Assembly: GCF_004115265.2 (NCBI RefSeq)
Contig: NC_046284.1
Span: 107,694,205-107,758,204, forward strand
Direction of reading: 5' to 3'
From: Rhinolophus ferrumequinum
Lineage: Eukaryota > Chordata > Mammalia > Chiroptera > Rhinolophidae
DNA length: 64,000 nucleotides
A program made the translations under genes and the position numbers. Below the pieces are notes generated by a model, which saw only the letters and a list, made by a program, of their open reading frames with translations, was not told where the DNA came from and searched no databases. Shown here piece by piece: positions 25,740-36,633 of the stretch (its first letter is position 1; every line of letters starts with the position of its first letter).

Positions 25740-26325
25740 GAGCTCTCAGCAGCCAGAAGGAGGAAATTAAATAGGACAGGCACCCAGCAAAACAGAATTA
25801 CTAGAGGAGACAGATCACAACTTTAAAAAACAATAAAACTAGGATTTACAGAGATTCAAATAAAGCATTAGGGTGACCAACTGTCCCGATTTGCCTGGGG
25901 CTGAGGGAGTTTCAGGGACATAGGACTTCCAATGCTAAAACCAGGGAAGTCCTAGGTAAACCAGGAGAAGTTGGTTACCCTATATATGCACACCTCTTCC
26001 CATACATACAATTTCTGTAACTAGATGCCATGATTTCAAACTTAAAAATACAGTTAGATGAATTAAAGGAAAGGATGGCTACTGTTGCAGCCGGAGTTAG
26101 TATTCTGGGTGAAGGGGAAGAAATATCTCAAAGCATAATATCTCAAAAATACAGAACTCATAGGAAAAAAGAATGTTGGAGGATAGCTCTAAGAGACATA
26201 ACAAGCAACAATAGAAGATCAAGGAGGAAAAAAAAACTGATGGAGAAGCATAATTAAGAAAGTAATAAACGAAAATTTCCTTGAACAAAACAAAGAGCTA
26301 AGTTTACAGATTAAAAAAGTGCACC
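25740..26325 (+). repeat. Old L1/HAL1-like ORF1 fragment, interrupted by a MITE
   Basis: Either side of the MITE at 25871-25980, the A-rich sequence reads like L1 or HAL1 ORF1 spacer ('gatttcaaacttaaaaatac', 'agatgaattaaaggaaagga'). It is highly diverged. Confidence 0.4.
25871..25980. mobile_element. Short palindromic MITE with TA flanks
   Basis: The ends 'gggtgaccaactgtcccgat' and 'ccaggagaagttggttaccc' are inverted copies. TA flanks it at 25869-25870 and 25981-25982. It is about 110 bp with no coding capacity, a Tc1/mariner-class non-autonomous element by its flanks. Confidence 0.7.
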
Positions 26326-27729
26326 AAGTTCCCAGTAGGTTCCATGATACTTACAGTAGGTAATTTATACATAACAGTAGATTAAATTACTGTTCAACAA
26401 ATATTGATTCCCTCCTCTTTATCTAACATGAATGAGCAGATTGTACTTCCTTAACCCTTGGCTTTAAGTTGTCAGTGTGACTCACTTTGGCCAATGGACT
26501 GTTAGTGCATATGATAAAAGCAGAAGTTTGAATTATGGTGTGCATGGTGTGCTCCCTGTCCTGTGCTTCTGCTTTCTGCCATGAGGAGAGCATGCTTTGG
26601 GAGGCTCCTGATCTGAGGAGGATGAAAAAATATACCAAGATCTGCACCCAACCTAAATCTCAGAGTCAAACCCAGCCTAGATTTGTAGATGTGTGAGTGA
26701 TCAATAGATGCTTATTGTTTTTTTTTAATACATCCTAAATTTATATTTGTCAGAGTGAATATTTAAAATTATTTAAAGGAAAGGGGAGACAAAGAAGACA
26801 AACTCTCGGACTCTCCTATCCATTTGAGCTCACATGTGCCAGTGGGATGGGCATACCTAAATGAGAGGCAGGAGCGTGTGTGGTGGCTATAGCCTCTGAA
26901 TTCGCAAGATTTACACCTTCTGAAAAGTTGGGGAGCCTTGGTAATATGGGAGCCCCTCACTATAGAAATTTTAAGTCTCCTTTTCCCTAGTTTCTTAGCT
27001 CTTTAGCCCCTGTTGATTACTCTTCTAATCAGTTTCTGAATCCAAGACTAAAGATTGCTCCTCAGAATGTCTCTCATCCCTGCTTCAGACAACTACTTAA
27101 AAGCCTGTGACTTCCCAACATCCCCCAAGCCATTCCAGACACCTCCCCCACCCAGGCCAGTATTCTTTTTGATTGTAATCATTGAAGCCTAATGTTCTTT
27201 CCAACCCATTTTGGGCCCAGCTCCTAGACAACTGAGGCCACCTAAATGACTGAATTGCCACAGGCTCTATAGAGCTAACAGATTTAGTCATTAAAATCAA
27301 TTTTTCCTCATTCAGGGGCCTTGGGGATACAGAGGATACCCCAGCAAGATTGCCAGTGGCAACCAAAGAAGCCAATGTGGTCTTCCAGGTGGATCTCGAG
27401 ATCCTTTCCTCTCATCTGAGATCAGATAGGGTGAGAGTTCCGTGAATCCCCCAGTAGGTAAGGACAGCTCTACTCCCCTGCCCAGCAGGAAGCAGATACA
27501 GAGAAGACCTTCTGTCCCTCAACTTCCCATAGAGATTTTATAGGGATCACATCTCTCAAGGGGAAAACAAGGCAGGCAGTTAGAGATAGACATCGGGTCT
27601 CTGCATTACCACCCAAAAGACCTCCCCTCTCTGTCCAAAACTTCCCCTTCTCACTGTAATTATCTACCCCTGTGAGGAAACAAATGGGTACAAAATACCC
27701 AACTAGATTAGACCAGTCACTCACACCTG
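26326..27729. other. Non-genic stretch
   Basis: No gene. The 26340-26700 segment may be an old LTR piece ('ggccaatggactgttag' followed by 'ccatgaggagagcatgc'), but I cannot assign it. Confidence 0.35.
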
Positions 27730-28240
27730 TGCAGTAAAGGCCACAATGGCCTTTGTTTCACTTGCGCCTCATTATACCATCATTATAATATCATACATAT
27801 GCCAGGAAGTTCATTATAACACACTGAATTCTAGGAAAGAACATGCGGAGTCTAAAAAGATGAGGTAATAGCCTCTTGTCAATCACAGGTGTCAATCAAG
27901 TGGTCTCACACCCGGAAAGGAACAGCCCATTCTAGAGAAAAAGGGGTAAAAACTCCAAGTTCTCCCCAGTCAGGCCCTTTTTTGAGCCTGGGCCCTTGGC
28001 CCTTTGGCCCCCCCCCTTTTTTTTTTTTTGAGCCTCCTTTTGCTCAGCCCGCTCCACACATTTTGTAGTGTACTATCCCTTTTAATAGTGGCCCTTGAGC
28101 CACTGCTTTCTGCTCGGGCCACTTCTATTTCTTTAAAGTGTACCTTTTCTTCTAATAAACTGCTTTTTCACCACTTTATCTCAGTATCTCGTTCAATTCT
28201 TTGCTCCAGACGCCAAGAACCTGGACACCGGAGGAGAACA
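27730..28240 (+). repeat. Fossil ERV1-like LTR
   Basis: The right part looks like U3/R/U5 of a gammaretrovirus-like LTR: 'ttctaataaactgctttttc' with the AATAAA in it, then 'ctcagtatctcgttcaattc', then 'ccagacgccaagaacctgg'. No gag, pol or env reading is recognised beside it, so it appears to be a solo or orphan LTR. It is broken. The left edge is uncertain. Modest divergence suggests it is younger than the MaLR pieces. Confidence 0.5.
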
Positions 28241-28837
28241 TTAGGATGCAGATCCCCGCTGCACAGCTCCTCCGAGAACATCTGCATCTGTGGCTGCTTC
28301 TCTTTGCTCAGCTCTCCCCACTCACCCTTCAAAACAAAACTGAAAACGCGCCTTCGAGAGGGAGAGCCCCAGGAAGGGCGCAGAGAGAGCACCTGGCGAA
28401 GAGGGGCTGGCAATCCTCGGGAACAAGGCTGGGGTCTGTCATGCAGGGTGTCATGCGGGGTCTCTGGTCCCACTCCCTGCATAAAAACATAGGATATGGT
28501 GAGGCCAAAAAGGAACACCCATGGAGCCATAGATAGGGGAGTCATACCACTATATTCTCGCTGGCTGCTGGGGGTGAGACACATGCAGTAGGATCCACTG
28601 GATCGTAGTGCGCCATTCACTTTTTTCTGCCTGCCAACCAACCAACCAATCAACACAGCCCAGGCAGTTACATCAGTAGCCAATTGGCTAACAGTTACAG
28701 CTGACGGCCAACCAATCACAGTTGATATTCATTCACTACCTGAGCCAGTACCTCCCCAAGCCAGTACCTCCCCAAACCAGGCCGAGAGACTGCTCTCTGG
28801 GACTCTGTCCCACAGGTCCCTGCCGGGCTCCCTTGCC
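28241..28837. other. Non-genic stretch, partly the 3' side of the DMRTA2 copy
   Basis: A 183-codon minus frame (28168-28719) crosses this segment and the LTR end, but I recognise no domain. A tandem 'ccaaccaatca'-type run lies at 28636-28655, and a 'cagtacctccccaa' duplication at 28746-28778. Confidence 0.4.
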
Positions 28838-30262
28838 CTACTGCTTTTCAGGGGCTCCATTGACCATAAGTCCGTACAGGCCGCCACCGTAGGTCAGCTC
28901 CTTGTAATACAGCAGTGGCGGCTGCGGAGCAGTCACACACGAGATCGCTGAAGGCTCAGGCCACGGGCGGGTGGAAATCGAATGTGGGCACCTGGCCGGC
29001 GGTGGAGTAGGGAGCCATGAAGACCAAGACGCTGCGGAGGAGGTGAGGCACAGGGGGCTGAGGCCGAGAGGCGCATCCGGCGGGTAGGCACCCGCGTCAG
29101 CGCCGAAGTGACTGGCGTTGGGCTGCGGTGAGAAGGCCGAGCGGCTGCTCAGCGAGCCCAGCGCCCCAAGAGCCATGGCACTGGCCAGCAAAGGTCTGTG
29201 GTGCAGGGATGCAGCGGGCCAACCTGCAGCACGCAGGCAGGCTGCCACCCCCTTCCCCGCCCCTCACTCCTACCCCATCCCCCGCGTACTGGGGTGTCGA
29301 CACAGCCTGGGCACCAGTCCTCTGCAGCTGCTACTGCACCCACCGCGGCCTTATCAGGGAGTGCGGCAGGTCTGAGGTTGAGGCCAGCTGCCAGGACCCC
29401 AAAGTAGTGGTTCAGCACTTGCTCGATGGCCTGCACTATGTCACCACTGCAGCCCTGCAACACCAGCTCCAGGATGCCCCACCAGTGGCCCGGGAAGACG
29501 CGCATCAAGATGTCCAGCGGTGTCCGCTGCCGTGGACCCGGGCCTCCTCCCAGCCCTGGTGCGGGCACGGCCTCACCATCTTGTCCGATTCCAAACTGGA
29601 TTCTGAGCCCAGAGGGCTGGCCGGACCTGTGCTGTTGTCCTCACCACCACCTCCGGGGCCAGCGCTGCCCGGGTAGGTGCTACCTGCCTCCTTGGAGGCC
29701 CAGCACAGGTGTGACCCTGAAAAGGACTTGCCGTTGCCATTCTCAGAGCCCGAGCCCAGCCGCACCTCCAGAGACCATATCCCTGGACCGAGTAATCTGC
29801 ACTGTCCGGTGATAAGGGCTTCCCTAGTGACGGTAGTGGGCTGCCCGGGAGGACTGCCTGAAGCAGCATCTTGGTTAACAGGTAAAACTTCTGTAACTTG
29901 ACCTCTGAGCTCCCGGTGTCCACTGCGCGGCCTCTGGTCCCCGCTGGCGCTGCGGCTCCGAGCCACCCCACCCCCACCCAGCCATTGGGTGGCACACACA
30001 GAGTCGAAGACCCTGGAGGCAGGTTGTGGAGGGAGGATGCAGTTGGTGGTGGCCAGTGCCAGACCCTCCGGAGTACCGTACAGCAGCTGTAGCTCCCACG
30101 CCTCCTTCTCTTCCTGCGCCTGTTGCCTCACGCAGTGGTTGCGGTAGCACACACACTTGGGGGTCCGCGGGTACCTATCTGTGGCTGGCAACAACAGTGG
30201 CGGCGCCCGCTGGTAGCCAGCCCCCCACCACACTCACGGGTAGTGAAGCAGCCGCCTCCCAG
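28838..30262 (-). pseudogene. DMRTA2 retropseudogene lacking most of the DM domain
   Basis: On the minus strand the pieces follow human DMRTA2, a DM-domain transcription factor of neural development. The N-terminal side has RYPRTPKC and then [19 protein letters not shown]. The middle has [17 protein letters not shown]. The DMA (CUE-like) domain, [20 protein letters not shown] then [14 protein letters not shown], is clear, and the last residues GGGLYGLMVNGAPEKQ end at the stop at 28838. The pieces lie in different frames (29505-30233, 29573-29995, 29149-29568, 28838-29248), so several frameshifts are present. About 34 residues with most of the zinc-binding Cys/His of the DM domain are missing between CYRNHC and RQQAQ. 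The copy has no intron and is non-functional. Confidence 0.85.
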
Positions 30263-30429
30263 ATGCTTACTGTTTAATGCCAATGAGATAATTGTGGTAG
30301 TTTGTTACATAGCATTATTGTGACAACAGCTGATATACATACTTAGGCAAACCTTGGTCAAATTCTCAATCTCGAATGAAAAATAAATCTCAAGTTTCCA
30401 ATCAGAAAGAATAAGTTATCTACAAATGA

Positions 30430-30720
30430 AAAGTAACATGAGTATTGGACTTCTTTTATACAAAACTAGAAGTCCTAGAAGCTAGAAGACGATACTGAAC
30501 GTAAAGGACTGTGACCCAAGAATCCCATACCCAGCCAGTATTTCATTCATCTATCAGCGTGAAAAAGAAAATATTTTTTATTTTTTAAGAATTGAAAAAA
30601 TTTTAACAACCACATGACCTATTGTGAGAAAAATACTCAAGAAATCATTCTTACCAAGTAACAAATGAATAAAAACAGAGGCCTCAAGTACGGAAGTTTA
30701 AATTAAGCAGATAATGCTTG
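30430..30720 (+). repeat. Old L1/HAL1-like ORF1 fragment
   Basis: Diverged text such as 'ctagaagacgatactgaacg' and 'caagaatcccatacccagcc' resembles the ORF1 C-terminal region of L1 or HAL1. No frame survives. Confidence 0.5.
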
Positions 30721-30754
30721 TATTTTAAAAAATATGTAATATGGAGTTACAGTT

Positions 30755-31500
30755 GTGTTCTCTGAGTTCCTATATCCCTGCCAGCGCCTCCCGGATGTCC
30801 TCCCAGGACTGCAACCCAACCGCCGCCAGTGTTGCCACAGCCAGTGAAGGAGCCAAGCCTAGCAGAGGCACCGCCCGGAGCCTCATGGGCAAGAGGTTAC
30901 AGCAAGAGCCAATGACCCTCATAATGTCTGGCGACAAAGGAATTTCTGCCTTCCCTGAATCAGATAACCTTTTAAAATGGGGGTGGAGGGGGCATCCATG
31001 GAGCAGCTGGTCACAGTATATGAAGACCTGAGGTAGAAGATCTCCCTAGAGTTCCACAGTGACTACCCTTACAATGTGCCCACAGTGAAGTTTCTCATGC
31101 CCTGCTATCACCCCAACGTGGACACCCAGGGTAACATCTGCCTGGATATCCTGAATGACAAGTGGTCTGCCCTGTATGAAGTCAGGACCATCCTGCTCTC
31201 CATCCAGAGCTTGCTAAGAGAACCCAACATTGATAGACCATTGCCAAGCTCTGGAAAAACCCCACAGCCTTTAAGAAGAAACCTTCGCAAAGCAGGTCTC
31301 CAGCCAAGAGCCCTGACCCGGGCTGTCCAGCCTCTCTCATTGTGCTATCTTTTTTTTTTCCTTAGATGGTCTGTCCTTGATTTCTGTATAGGACTCTGTA
31401 TCTTCAGCTGTGGTGTCATATTTGTTTAGTTTCTGTTTTTAAATTAAGTCTCTAGTTAAGCCCCTGTACTGAATATATTAAATACATCTTGGGTTTTTTT
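30755..31500 (+). pseudogene. UBE2C retropseudogene
   Basis: This is a processed copy of the ubiquitin-conjugating enzyme UBE2C (UbcH10), the E2 of the anaphase-promoting complex. The start (ATG at 30795) reads MSSQDCNPTAASVATASEGA, followed by GKRLQQEPMTLIMSGDKGIS and AFPESDNLLKW. After an indel at about 30980 the frame changes. An in-frame TAG then follows the EDLR-equivalent at about 31034. From 31076 the core is readable again: [20 protein letters not shown] keeps the catalytic cysteine, then [20 protein letters not shown]. The end is degraded after EPNID. It has no intron and no visible promoter, and is non-functional. Confidence 0.9.
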
Positions 31501-31891
31501 GTTGTTTTTTTTACAAAAATATATACTTATGTAGTTTCATCTAAAACAATCATAAATGAATGTCTTGGAATATGTAATATGAGCACTAGATAAGGATTCT
31601 TAAAATAAATGAGGTTGTTGCAAAGGCAATTTTAATACTAATCTAGAACTAAATTAGTTGAAAAACCTAGGCATTGGATGTGGTGAGCATGGAGGTGGAG
31701 TAGGGAAAGAGCATTTGAAACTTCTCAACTAGGGCGAGAAGGGGAAGGGAAATGCGAACAGTCTAATCATCTCATCTTATTGGGGTAGGGGACACAAAGA
31801 AAAAGACTGTCTTGGGAGAAAATAGTTGAGGTGGCTTATTTTCAAATAACGATAACAAAATATGCAATTGATTAAGAATACCAGAGAATAG

Positions 31892-33106
31892 CTCTCGCCA
31901 CGTCGCTGGTGCCTGGGCAGTTCGCACCTCCTCAGTTCTCTCCCAGCCAAAGCCCTAAACCCAGGGGACTAGAGCCAGAAGCAGTGACTGTGTTCTGAGG
32001 CACGCTGACAGCCCTCGACTACCACAACCCTGCTGGCTTCAACTACAAAGATGAAACTTTATTGTTTGGCTTGAAGACCAGAAAATCAGACACTACAAGA
32101 TTGAAGGCAGAGGTTAATTTAAGAAACATCCACAACAGTGACTGGCCCCAGTTCTTTGAAAAGTATCTCAGAGATGTTCATTGTCCTTTCAAGATTCAAG
32201 ATCAACAAGACACAATTGATTGGTTTCTTGGTTTAGCCGTTAGACTTGAGTATGGAGATAATGCTGAAAAATACAAGGACTTCGTACCTGATAATACAAG
32301 AAATGCTGACAATGCAGCTAAAAATGCAGAGCCATTGATCAATTTGGATGTAAATAATTCTGATTTTAAGGCTGGTGTTAATGGCTTTGGCTAACCTTCA
32401 GATTCAGCCTCAGGATGATTACCTGGTAATGCTGAAGGCAATTCACATTTTGCAAAAGCAAATCAAACAAAAGAGGGCTTGCCTATTGCGTTAGACAAGC
32501 ATATTCTTGGTTTTGGCACAGGAGATGCAGTTCTTAATGAAGCTGCTCAAATTCTGCGATTGCTGCATAGAGAAGAGCTCAGAGAGCTACAGGCAAAAGT
32601 TAATGAAGCCATAGTAGCTGTTCAGGCAATTATTGCCGATCCAAAGACAGACCACAGACTGGGGAAAGCTGGAAGATGAACACTTTAGGATTTTAGCCTC
32701 TCACCTACTTAGTACAATTGGGAACCATGTACACTCTGGCATGTGTTTGGAAATCAAATGTCACATTTTCGGGGGAAGAGTCCCAGAAAATTTACTATGT
32801 TCTAGAGATTTATCATCATTGCTTTTTCTTTTTTCTTTTTTTTTTTTTTTTAGATTGAACCACATAAAATCGCCATTTTTTATTTTTTATTTTATTTTAT
32901 TTTATTTTATTTTTTTATTTATTTTTGTTTTTTTTAAATTTATTGGGGTGACAATTGTTAGTAAAATTACATAGATTTCAGGTGTGCAATTCTGTATCAC
33001 ATCATCTATAAATTACATTTTGTGTTCACCACCCAGAGTCAGTTCTCCTTCCATCACCACATATCATTGCTTTTTCTTTAATAAATTTTGGGAAAGTGAA
33101 AAAAAA
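31892..33106 (+). pseudogene. RTRAF (C14orf166) retropseudogene with target duplication
   Basis: A processed copy of RTRAF (hCLE/CGI-99), a factor that binds Pol II and takes part in tRNA ligase and RNA-transport complexes. An exact 18-bp target duplication, 'aagaataccagagaatag', lies at 31874-31891 and 33107-33124, and a poly(A) at about 33099-33108 follows AATAAA at 33080. The CDS-equivalent runs from 31990, where ATG is now GTG, to the stop at 32677-32679. LTALDYHNPAGFN is followed by an early TGA at the start region and later frame changes. NLRNIHNSDWPQFFEKYLRD, AVRLEYGDNAEKYKD, NAEPLINLDVN and ALDKHILGF through ADPKTDHRLGKAGR are all recognisable. The 3'UTR is split by an L1 tail at 32832-33062. 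The copy is non-functional. Confidence 0.92.
32832..33062 (-). mobile_element. 5'-truncated L1 3' end, antisense, inside the RTRAF copy
   Basis: It begins with poly(T), then, after an odd AT-rich spacer, 'attggggtgacaattgttag' and 'gtgttcaccacccagagtca'. This is the reverse of the 3'UTR of the full-length L1 at 43.6-50.0 kb. The 17-bp flanks 'atcattgctttttcttt' (32815-32831 and 33063-33079) are a target duplication. It therefore inserted after the RTRAF copy and belongs to the young L1 family of this genome. The short 'agattgaaccacataaaatc' piece between the T run and the L1 tail may be a transduced segment. Confidence 0.85.
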
Positions 33107-33230
33107 AAGAATACCAGAGAATAGTAAGTTGCCATTAAAAGAATGGAAAAGTACAATGGAATGTCCATATTAGTAAGAACAAAAAAAATAGGATAGCGAC
33201 TTAATAAAAGTAGCAAAAATAAGGAAAAAG

Positions 33231-33452
33231 TGGGTGGCCGGTTTGCTCAGTGGTTAGAATGCGGTGCTCATAACACCAAGGTTGCCGGTTCAAGTCCCAC
33301 ATGGACCAGTGAGCTGCACCTTCCACAACTAGAGTGAAAACAATGATTTGACTTGGAGCTGAGCTGCGCCCTCCACAATGAGATTGAAAACAACAACTTG
33401 ACTTGGAGCTGATGGGTCCTGGAAAAATACTGTTCCCCAATATTCCCCCAAA

Positions 33453-33487
<35 letters not shown>

Positions 33488-33488
33488 G
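33231..33488 (+). mobile_element. VES SINE with (AAAT)n tail
   Basis: The head is 'gggtggccggtttgctcagt'. The body is 'aaggttgccggttcaagtcc'. A partly duplicated 'ttgacttggagctga' lies in the right half. A 'gttccccaatattccccc' tail and about 12 AAAT units close it. Confidence 0.88.
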
Positions 33489-33553
33489 GTAAAAGAAGAA
33501 CCATAAAAGTAAAATGATACAGCATAAATAAAATATAGAAGGAATAAAATCAA

Positions 33554-33762
33554 GTACAGTTATGCACTGTATAACGATGTTTCTGTCAATGATGGACCAC
33601 ATACACAATGGTAGTCCCATCAGATTATACTGTATAGCCTAGGTGTGTAGTAGATTATACCACTTAGGTTGTGTAAGTACATTCTATAATGTTCGCACGA
33701 GGAAATCGCCTAATGACACATTTCCCTACATTTCCCTGTCATTAAGCAATGCATGTCTATAT
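33554..33762. mobile_element. Tigger/MER-type non-autonomous DNA transposon
   Basis: The ends 'acagttatgcactgtataac' and 'cattaagcaatgcatgtcta' are diverged inverted repeats. The interior 'agcctaggtgtgtagtag' and 'atgttcgcacgaggaaatcg' match a common primate- and mammal-wide DNA element as I remember it. The family name is not certain. Confidence 0.6.
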
Positions 33763-33976
33763 ATCAGTCTTACATGATAATTTATAAGAAACAAAGAGCT
33801 AGCAGGTTGATATCATGAAAAACAGAAATGGCACTATTATTATCAGGAAAGGAGGAATTGAAGATGAAAGAACCTACAAGAGACTGAAGAGGGATGCTGT
33901 GCAATAACAGAAGGTACAATTTAAAAAGCAAGTGTCAAAAACTGATTATGTCTCCACAATATAGCAGCTAACTATA

Positions 33977-34497
33977 AGAGGTGTGATCAAAAAATACAGT
34001 GAATGTTTAAATGTAAAAAAATTATTACAGTAAAAGACACATTGCCATTAATCCCCCTCAAAATACTCCCTCACACTTATCCCATTGTTTTTGCCACTTT
34101 CTGAAGCAGATCTGAAAGTCCTCTTTCATGTCTTTAGTTGTGCTGTCGTGGCTGCCTCACTGTCCTGAATCATTTTGACTTTGGGGAAGAGGCAGAAGTC
34201 GCACGGTGCCAGATCCAGTGACTAAGGTGAATGAGGACACACCATAATGTTTTTATTTGACAGAAATTGCCATACCAGAAGTGATGTGTAACACGGGGTG
34301 TTGTCCTGATGGAGGATAAAATAAAGATACTCACAAAAGAAGACTTCCAGAACTGCCACAGAAAGTGGCAAGAGCAATGGGATAAGTGTGTTTGAAACAA
34401 GGGGGAATATTTTGAGGGGGATTAATGGCAATGTGTCTTTTACTGTAATAATTCTTTTTAAATTTAAACATTCACCATATTTTTTGATCATACCTCA
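33977..34497. mobile_element. Fold-back mariner derivative
   Basis: Both halves end in the transposon's 3' terminus. The left arm (33977 to about 34320) is antisense and encodes, on the minus strand, a mariner catalytic region (ILHQDNTPCYTSLLV, NIMVCPHSP). The right arm (about 34320-34497) is the sense copy of the last 180 bp, with KWQEQWDKCV and GEYFEGD. The ends are 'agaggtgtgatcaaaaaata' and 'ttttttgatcatacctca', flanked by TA. Stops show it is dead. It is related to the element at 4685-4914. Confidence 0.8.
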
Positions 34498-34499
34498 TA

Positions 34500-35280
34500 A
34501 AATGAAAGCCTAGGATTGAATCTTGAAAGATGCCAGAATTTATGGATTGGGAAGAAAATAAGCTGGAATGGGCTTTTGAGAAGGAGTGGTCAAGGAAGAA
34601 GAGAGAGAGCAGGAAGGTGTGTGATGATAATTTCTGGAAGTCCCAACCAAAATACAAGTAAAGGTGACCCCAACAACAGTGGTCAGACAGACTCTCCACT
34701 CAGGGCCAGCTCCAGGATCAGAAAAGACAGAACCTGGCTGACCATACTCCCTTTCCCACAGGCAGCCATTTCACAAAGCCCACCTTTCTCCTGTATCTGC
34801 AATTTGTAACAGATTGTAATTGAGATGCACAGTGCACAATTAAGTTCTTTTATCTAACTGTGAGTTTTGTAGGCTTGAAGTGTTGTTAAGAAAGGAGCGG
34901 CTGCCCCAATGTATGGGTGACACTGTGGAACACACCAGTATGTAGAAATAAAAAGAGGGTGCCCATTATTTCCCATTAAAAGAGGCATTTAACTTCCTGA
35001 TACTTAAAAAGTCAGCCCATGTTAAGACAATGTAATATTTCTGACCCACTAAAGATCCCCTTTTCTATTGACTAATCAGAGATCTATACTTATTATCAAA
35101 TTTTAGCAATAATTTTAGGGAATGTTTTTCTAATATCTATAGGAAATATAACTGTTTGATATTGGCAAATACAGGTTAAATCCCATTTCTGTGCCATAAG
35201 CTGTGCAGAACTTGCATTTTTCAGTTACAGTGATCTGTGGCAACTAGTAAATTCTCTAAACAACACTCTCATTCCGCCCC
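34500..35280. other. Non-genic stretch
   Basis: No gene or nameable repeat is seen. Confidence 0.4.
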
Positions 35281-35282
35281 TC

Positions 35283-35388
<106 letters not shown>

Positions 35389-36010
35389 TTTTTCTGGAAC
35401 AGGCAGTAAATTATGAAAGAAAAATAATGCACTGCACACACTACAGATCTGATCAAGATACCATTTACCTTGGATTTCTACCTCTTCCTAGTCTTCAAGC
35501 TGTTGCTGGCATTTCCAATATGTTAGGGAATTGGGGCAGGAGGATAAAATGTAGCTGACCAGGTTTGAACAGGAGGCAGGAAGTGAAAGGGCAGTTGATG
35601 TCCCAAACACCTCTTGCCCTGTTTGGGAGCACTGGGGAGATGTTATGAAAGGTTACAAACTTACAACTAGAAGATGAAGAAGTTCTGGAGATCTCATACA
35701 CAGCATCATGATTATAGTCAATAGCCCTGTATTGTAGACTTCAAAATTGCTAAGAGACTAGATCTTAAATGTTTTCACCACAAAAAATAAATGATAATTA
35801 TGTGATGTGATGGAGGTATTAGCCAAAGCTACTGTGGCAATCATATTGCAATATATAAATGCATCAAATAAACACATACATCTTAAACTTACACATTATG
35901 TCAATTTTATCTCAATTTTTAAAACAAAGTTTTAAAAAAACTTTCACTGAGAACATTTGAAAATGGCTAATAGCATCCACTTGGAATTTACCTTGAAACA
36001 AATATAATCA
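35389..36010. other. Non-genic stretch
   Basis: No gene is seen. The 35690-35930 part resembles diverged L1 3' sequence, but too weakly to call. Confidence 0.35.
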
Positions 36011-36014
36011 AAAT

Positions 36015-36300
36015 CTACAGCCCTGCTACCCAAAGCGTGGTTTCCTAACCAGCAGCATTGGCAGGCCAAGGGCTCCTGTTAGAAATGCAGACTCTCAGAC
36101 TTCATCCCAGACCTGCTAAGTCAGAATCTGCATTTTGCCAAGGCCCCCAGTAAGTTTGTGAAGTGCCGCTATGGAAAACCTGGAGAACTAACAAAGAGCA
36201 GAGTCCCAGGCTTGCTCAGGCAAGCTTGACCTCTGTATTTTTAACAAGTTCCTCAGGTGACTCTGATGCCAGCCAAAATTTGAGCACCACTGCACGAGAG
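36015..36300 (-). repeat. MER5A-like hAT-Charlie element
   Basis: The order is 'gctacccaaagcgtggtttc', 'gttagaaatgcagactctca', 'ctgctaagtcagaatctgca', then 'caagttcctcaggtgactct' and 'aatttgagcaccactgc', as in MER5A. It is ancient. Confidence 0.75.
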
Positions 36301-36381
36301 CTGTGCTGTTCAATACAGTAGCCATTAGCCACATATGGCTATTTACATTTAAACTTAAATTACTTAAAATTGAACAAGATT

Positions 36382-36619
36382 GTGGGGCGGCCGGATGGCT
36401 CAGTTGGTTAGAGCGTAAGCTCTCAACAACAAGGTTGCCGGTTCAATTCCCACATGGGATGGTGGGCTGCGTCCCCTGCAACTAAAGATTGAAAATGGCA
36501 ACTGGACTTGGAGCTGAGCTGCGCCCTCCACAACTAGATTGAAGAACAATGACTTGGAGCTGATGGGCCCTGGAGAAACGCACTGTTCCCCAACATTCCC
36601 CAACAAAAATTAAAAAAAT
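36382..36619 (+). mobile_element. VES SINE, young
   Basis: The head is 'ggggcggccggatggctcag'. The tail is 'gttccccaacattccccaac'. A perfect 14-bp target duplication 'aattgaacaagatt' lies at 36368-36381 and 36620-36633. The exact flanks imply a fairly recent insertion. Confidence 0.93.
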
Positions 36620-36633
36620 AATTGAACAAGATT

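Noticed and set aside
28168-28719. 183-codon minus-strand frame next to the LTR
   Set aside because: It spans unrelated segments, shows no domain, and I cannot link it to any family.
33201-33620. Tyr/Phe/Leu/Ile-rich minus frames that look like membrane proteins
   Set aside because: They are the reverse of a VES SINE and its (AAAT)n tail.
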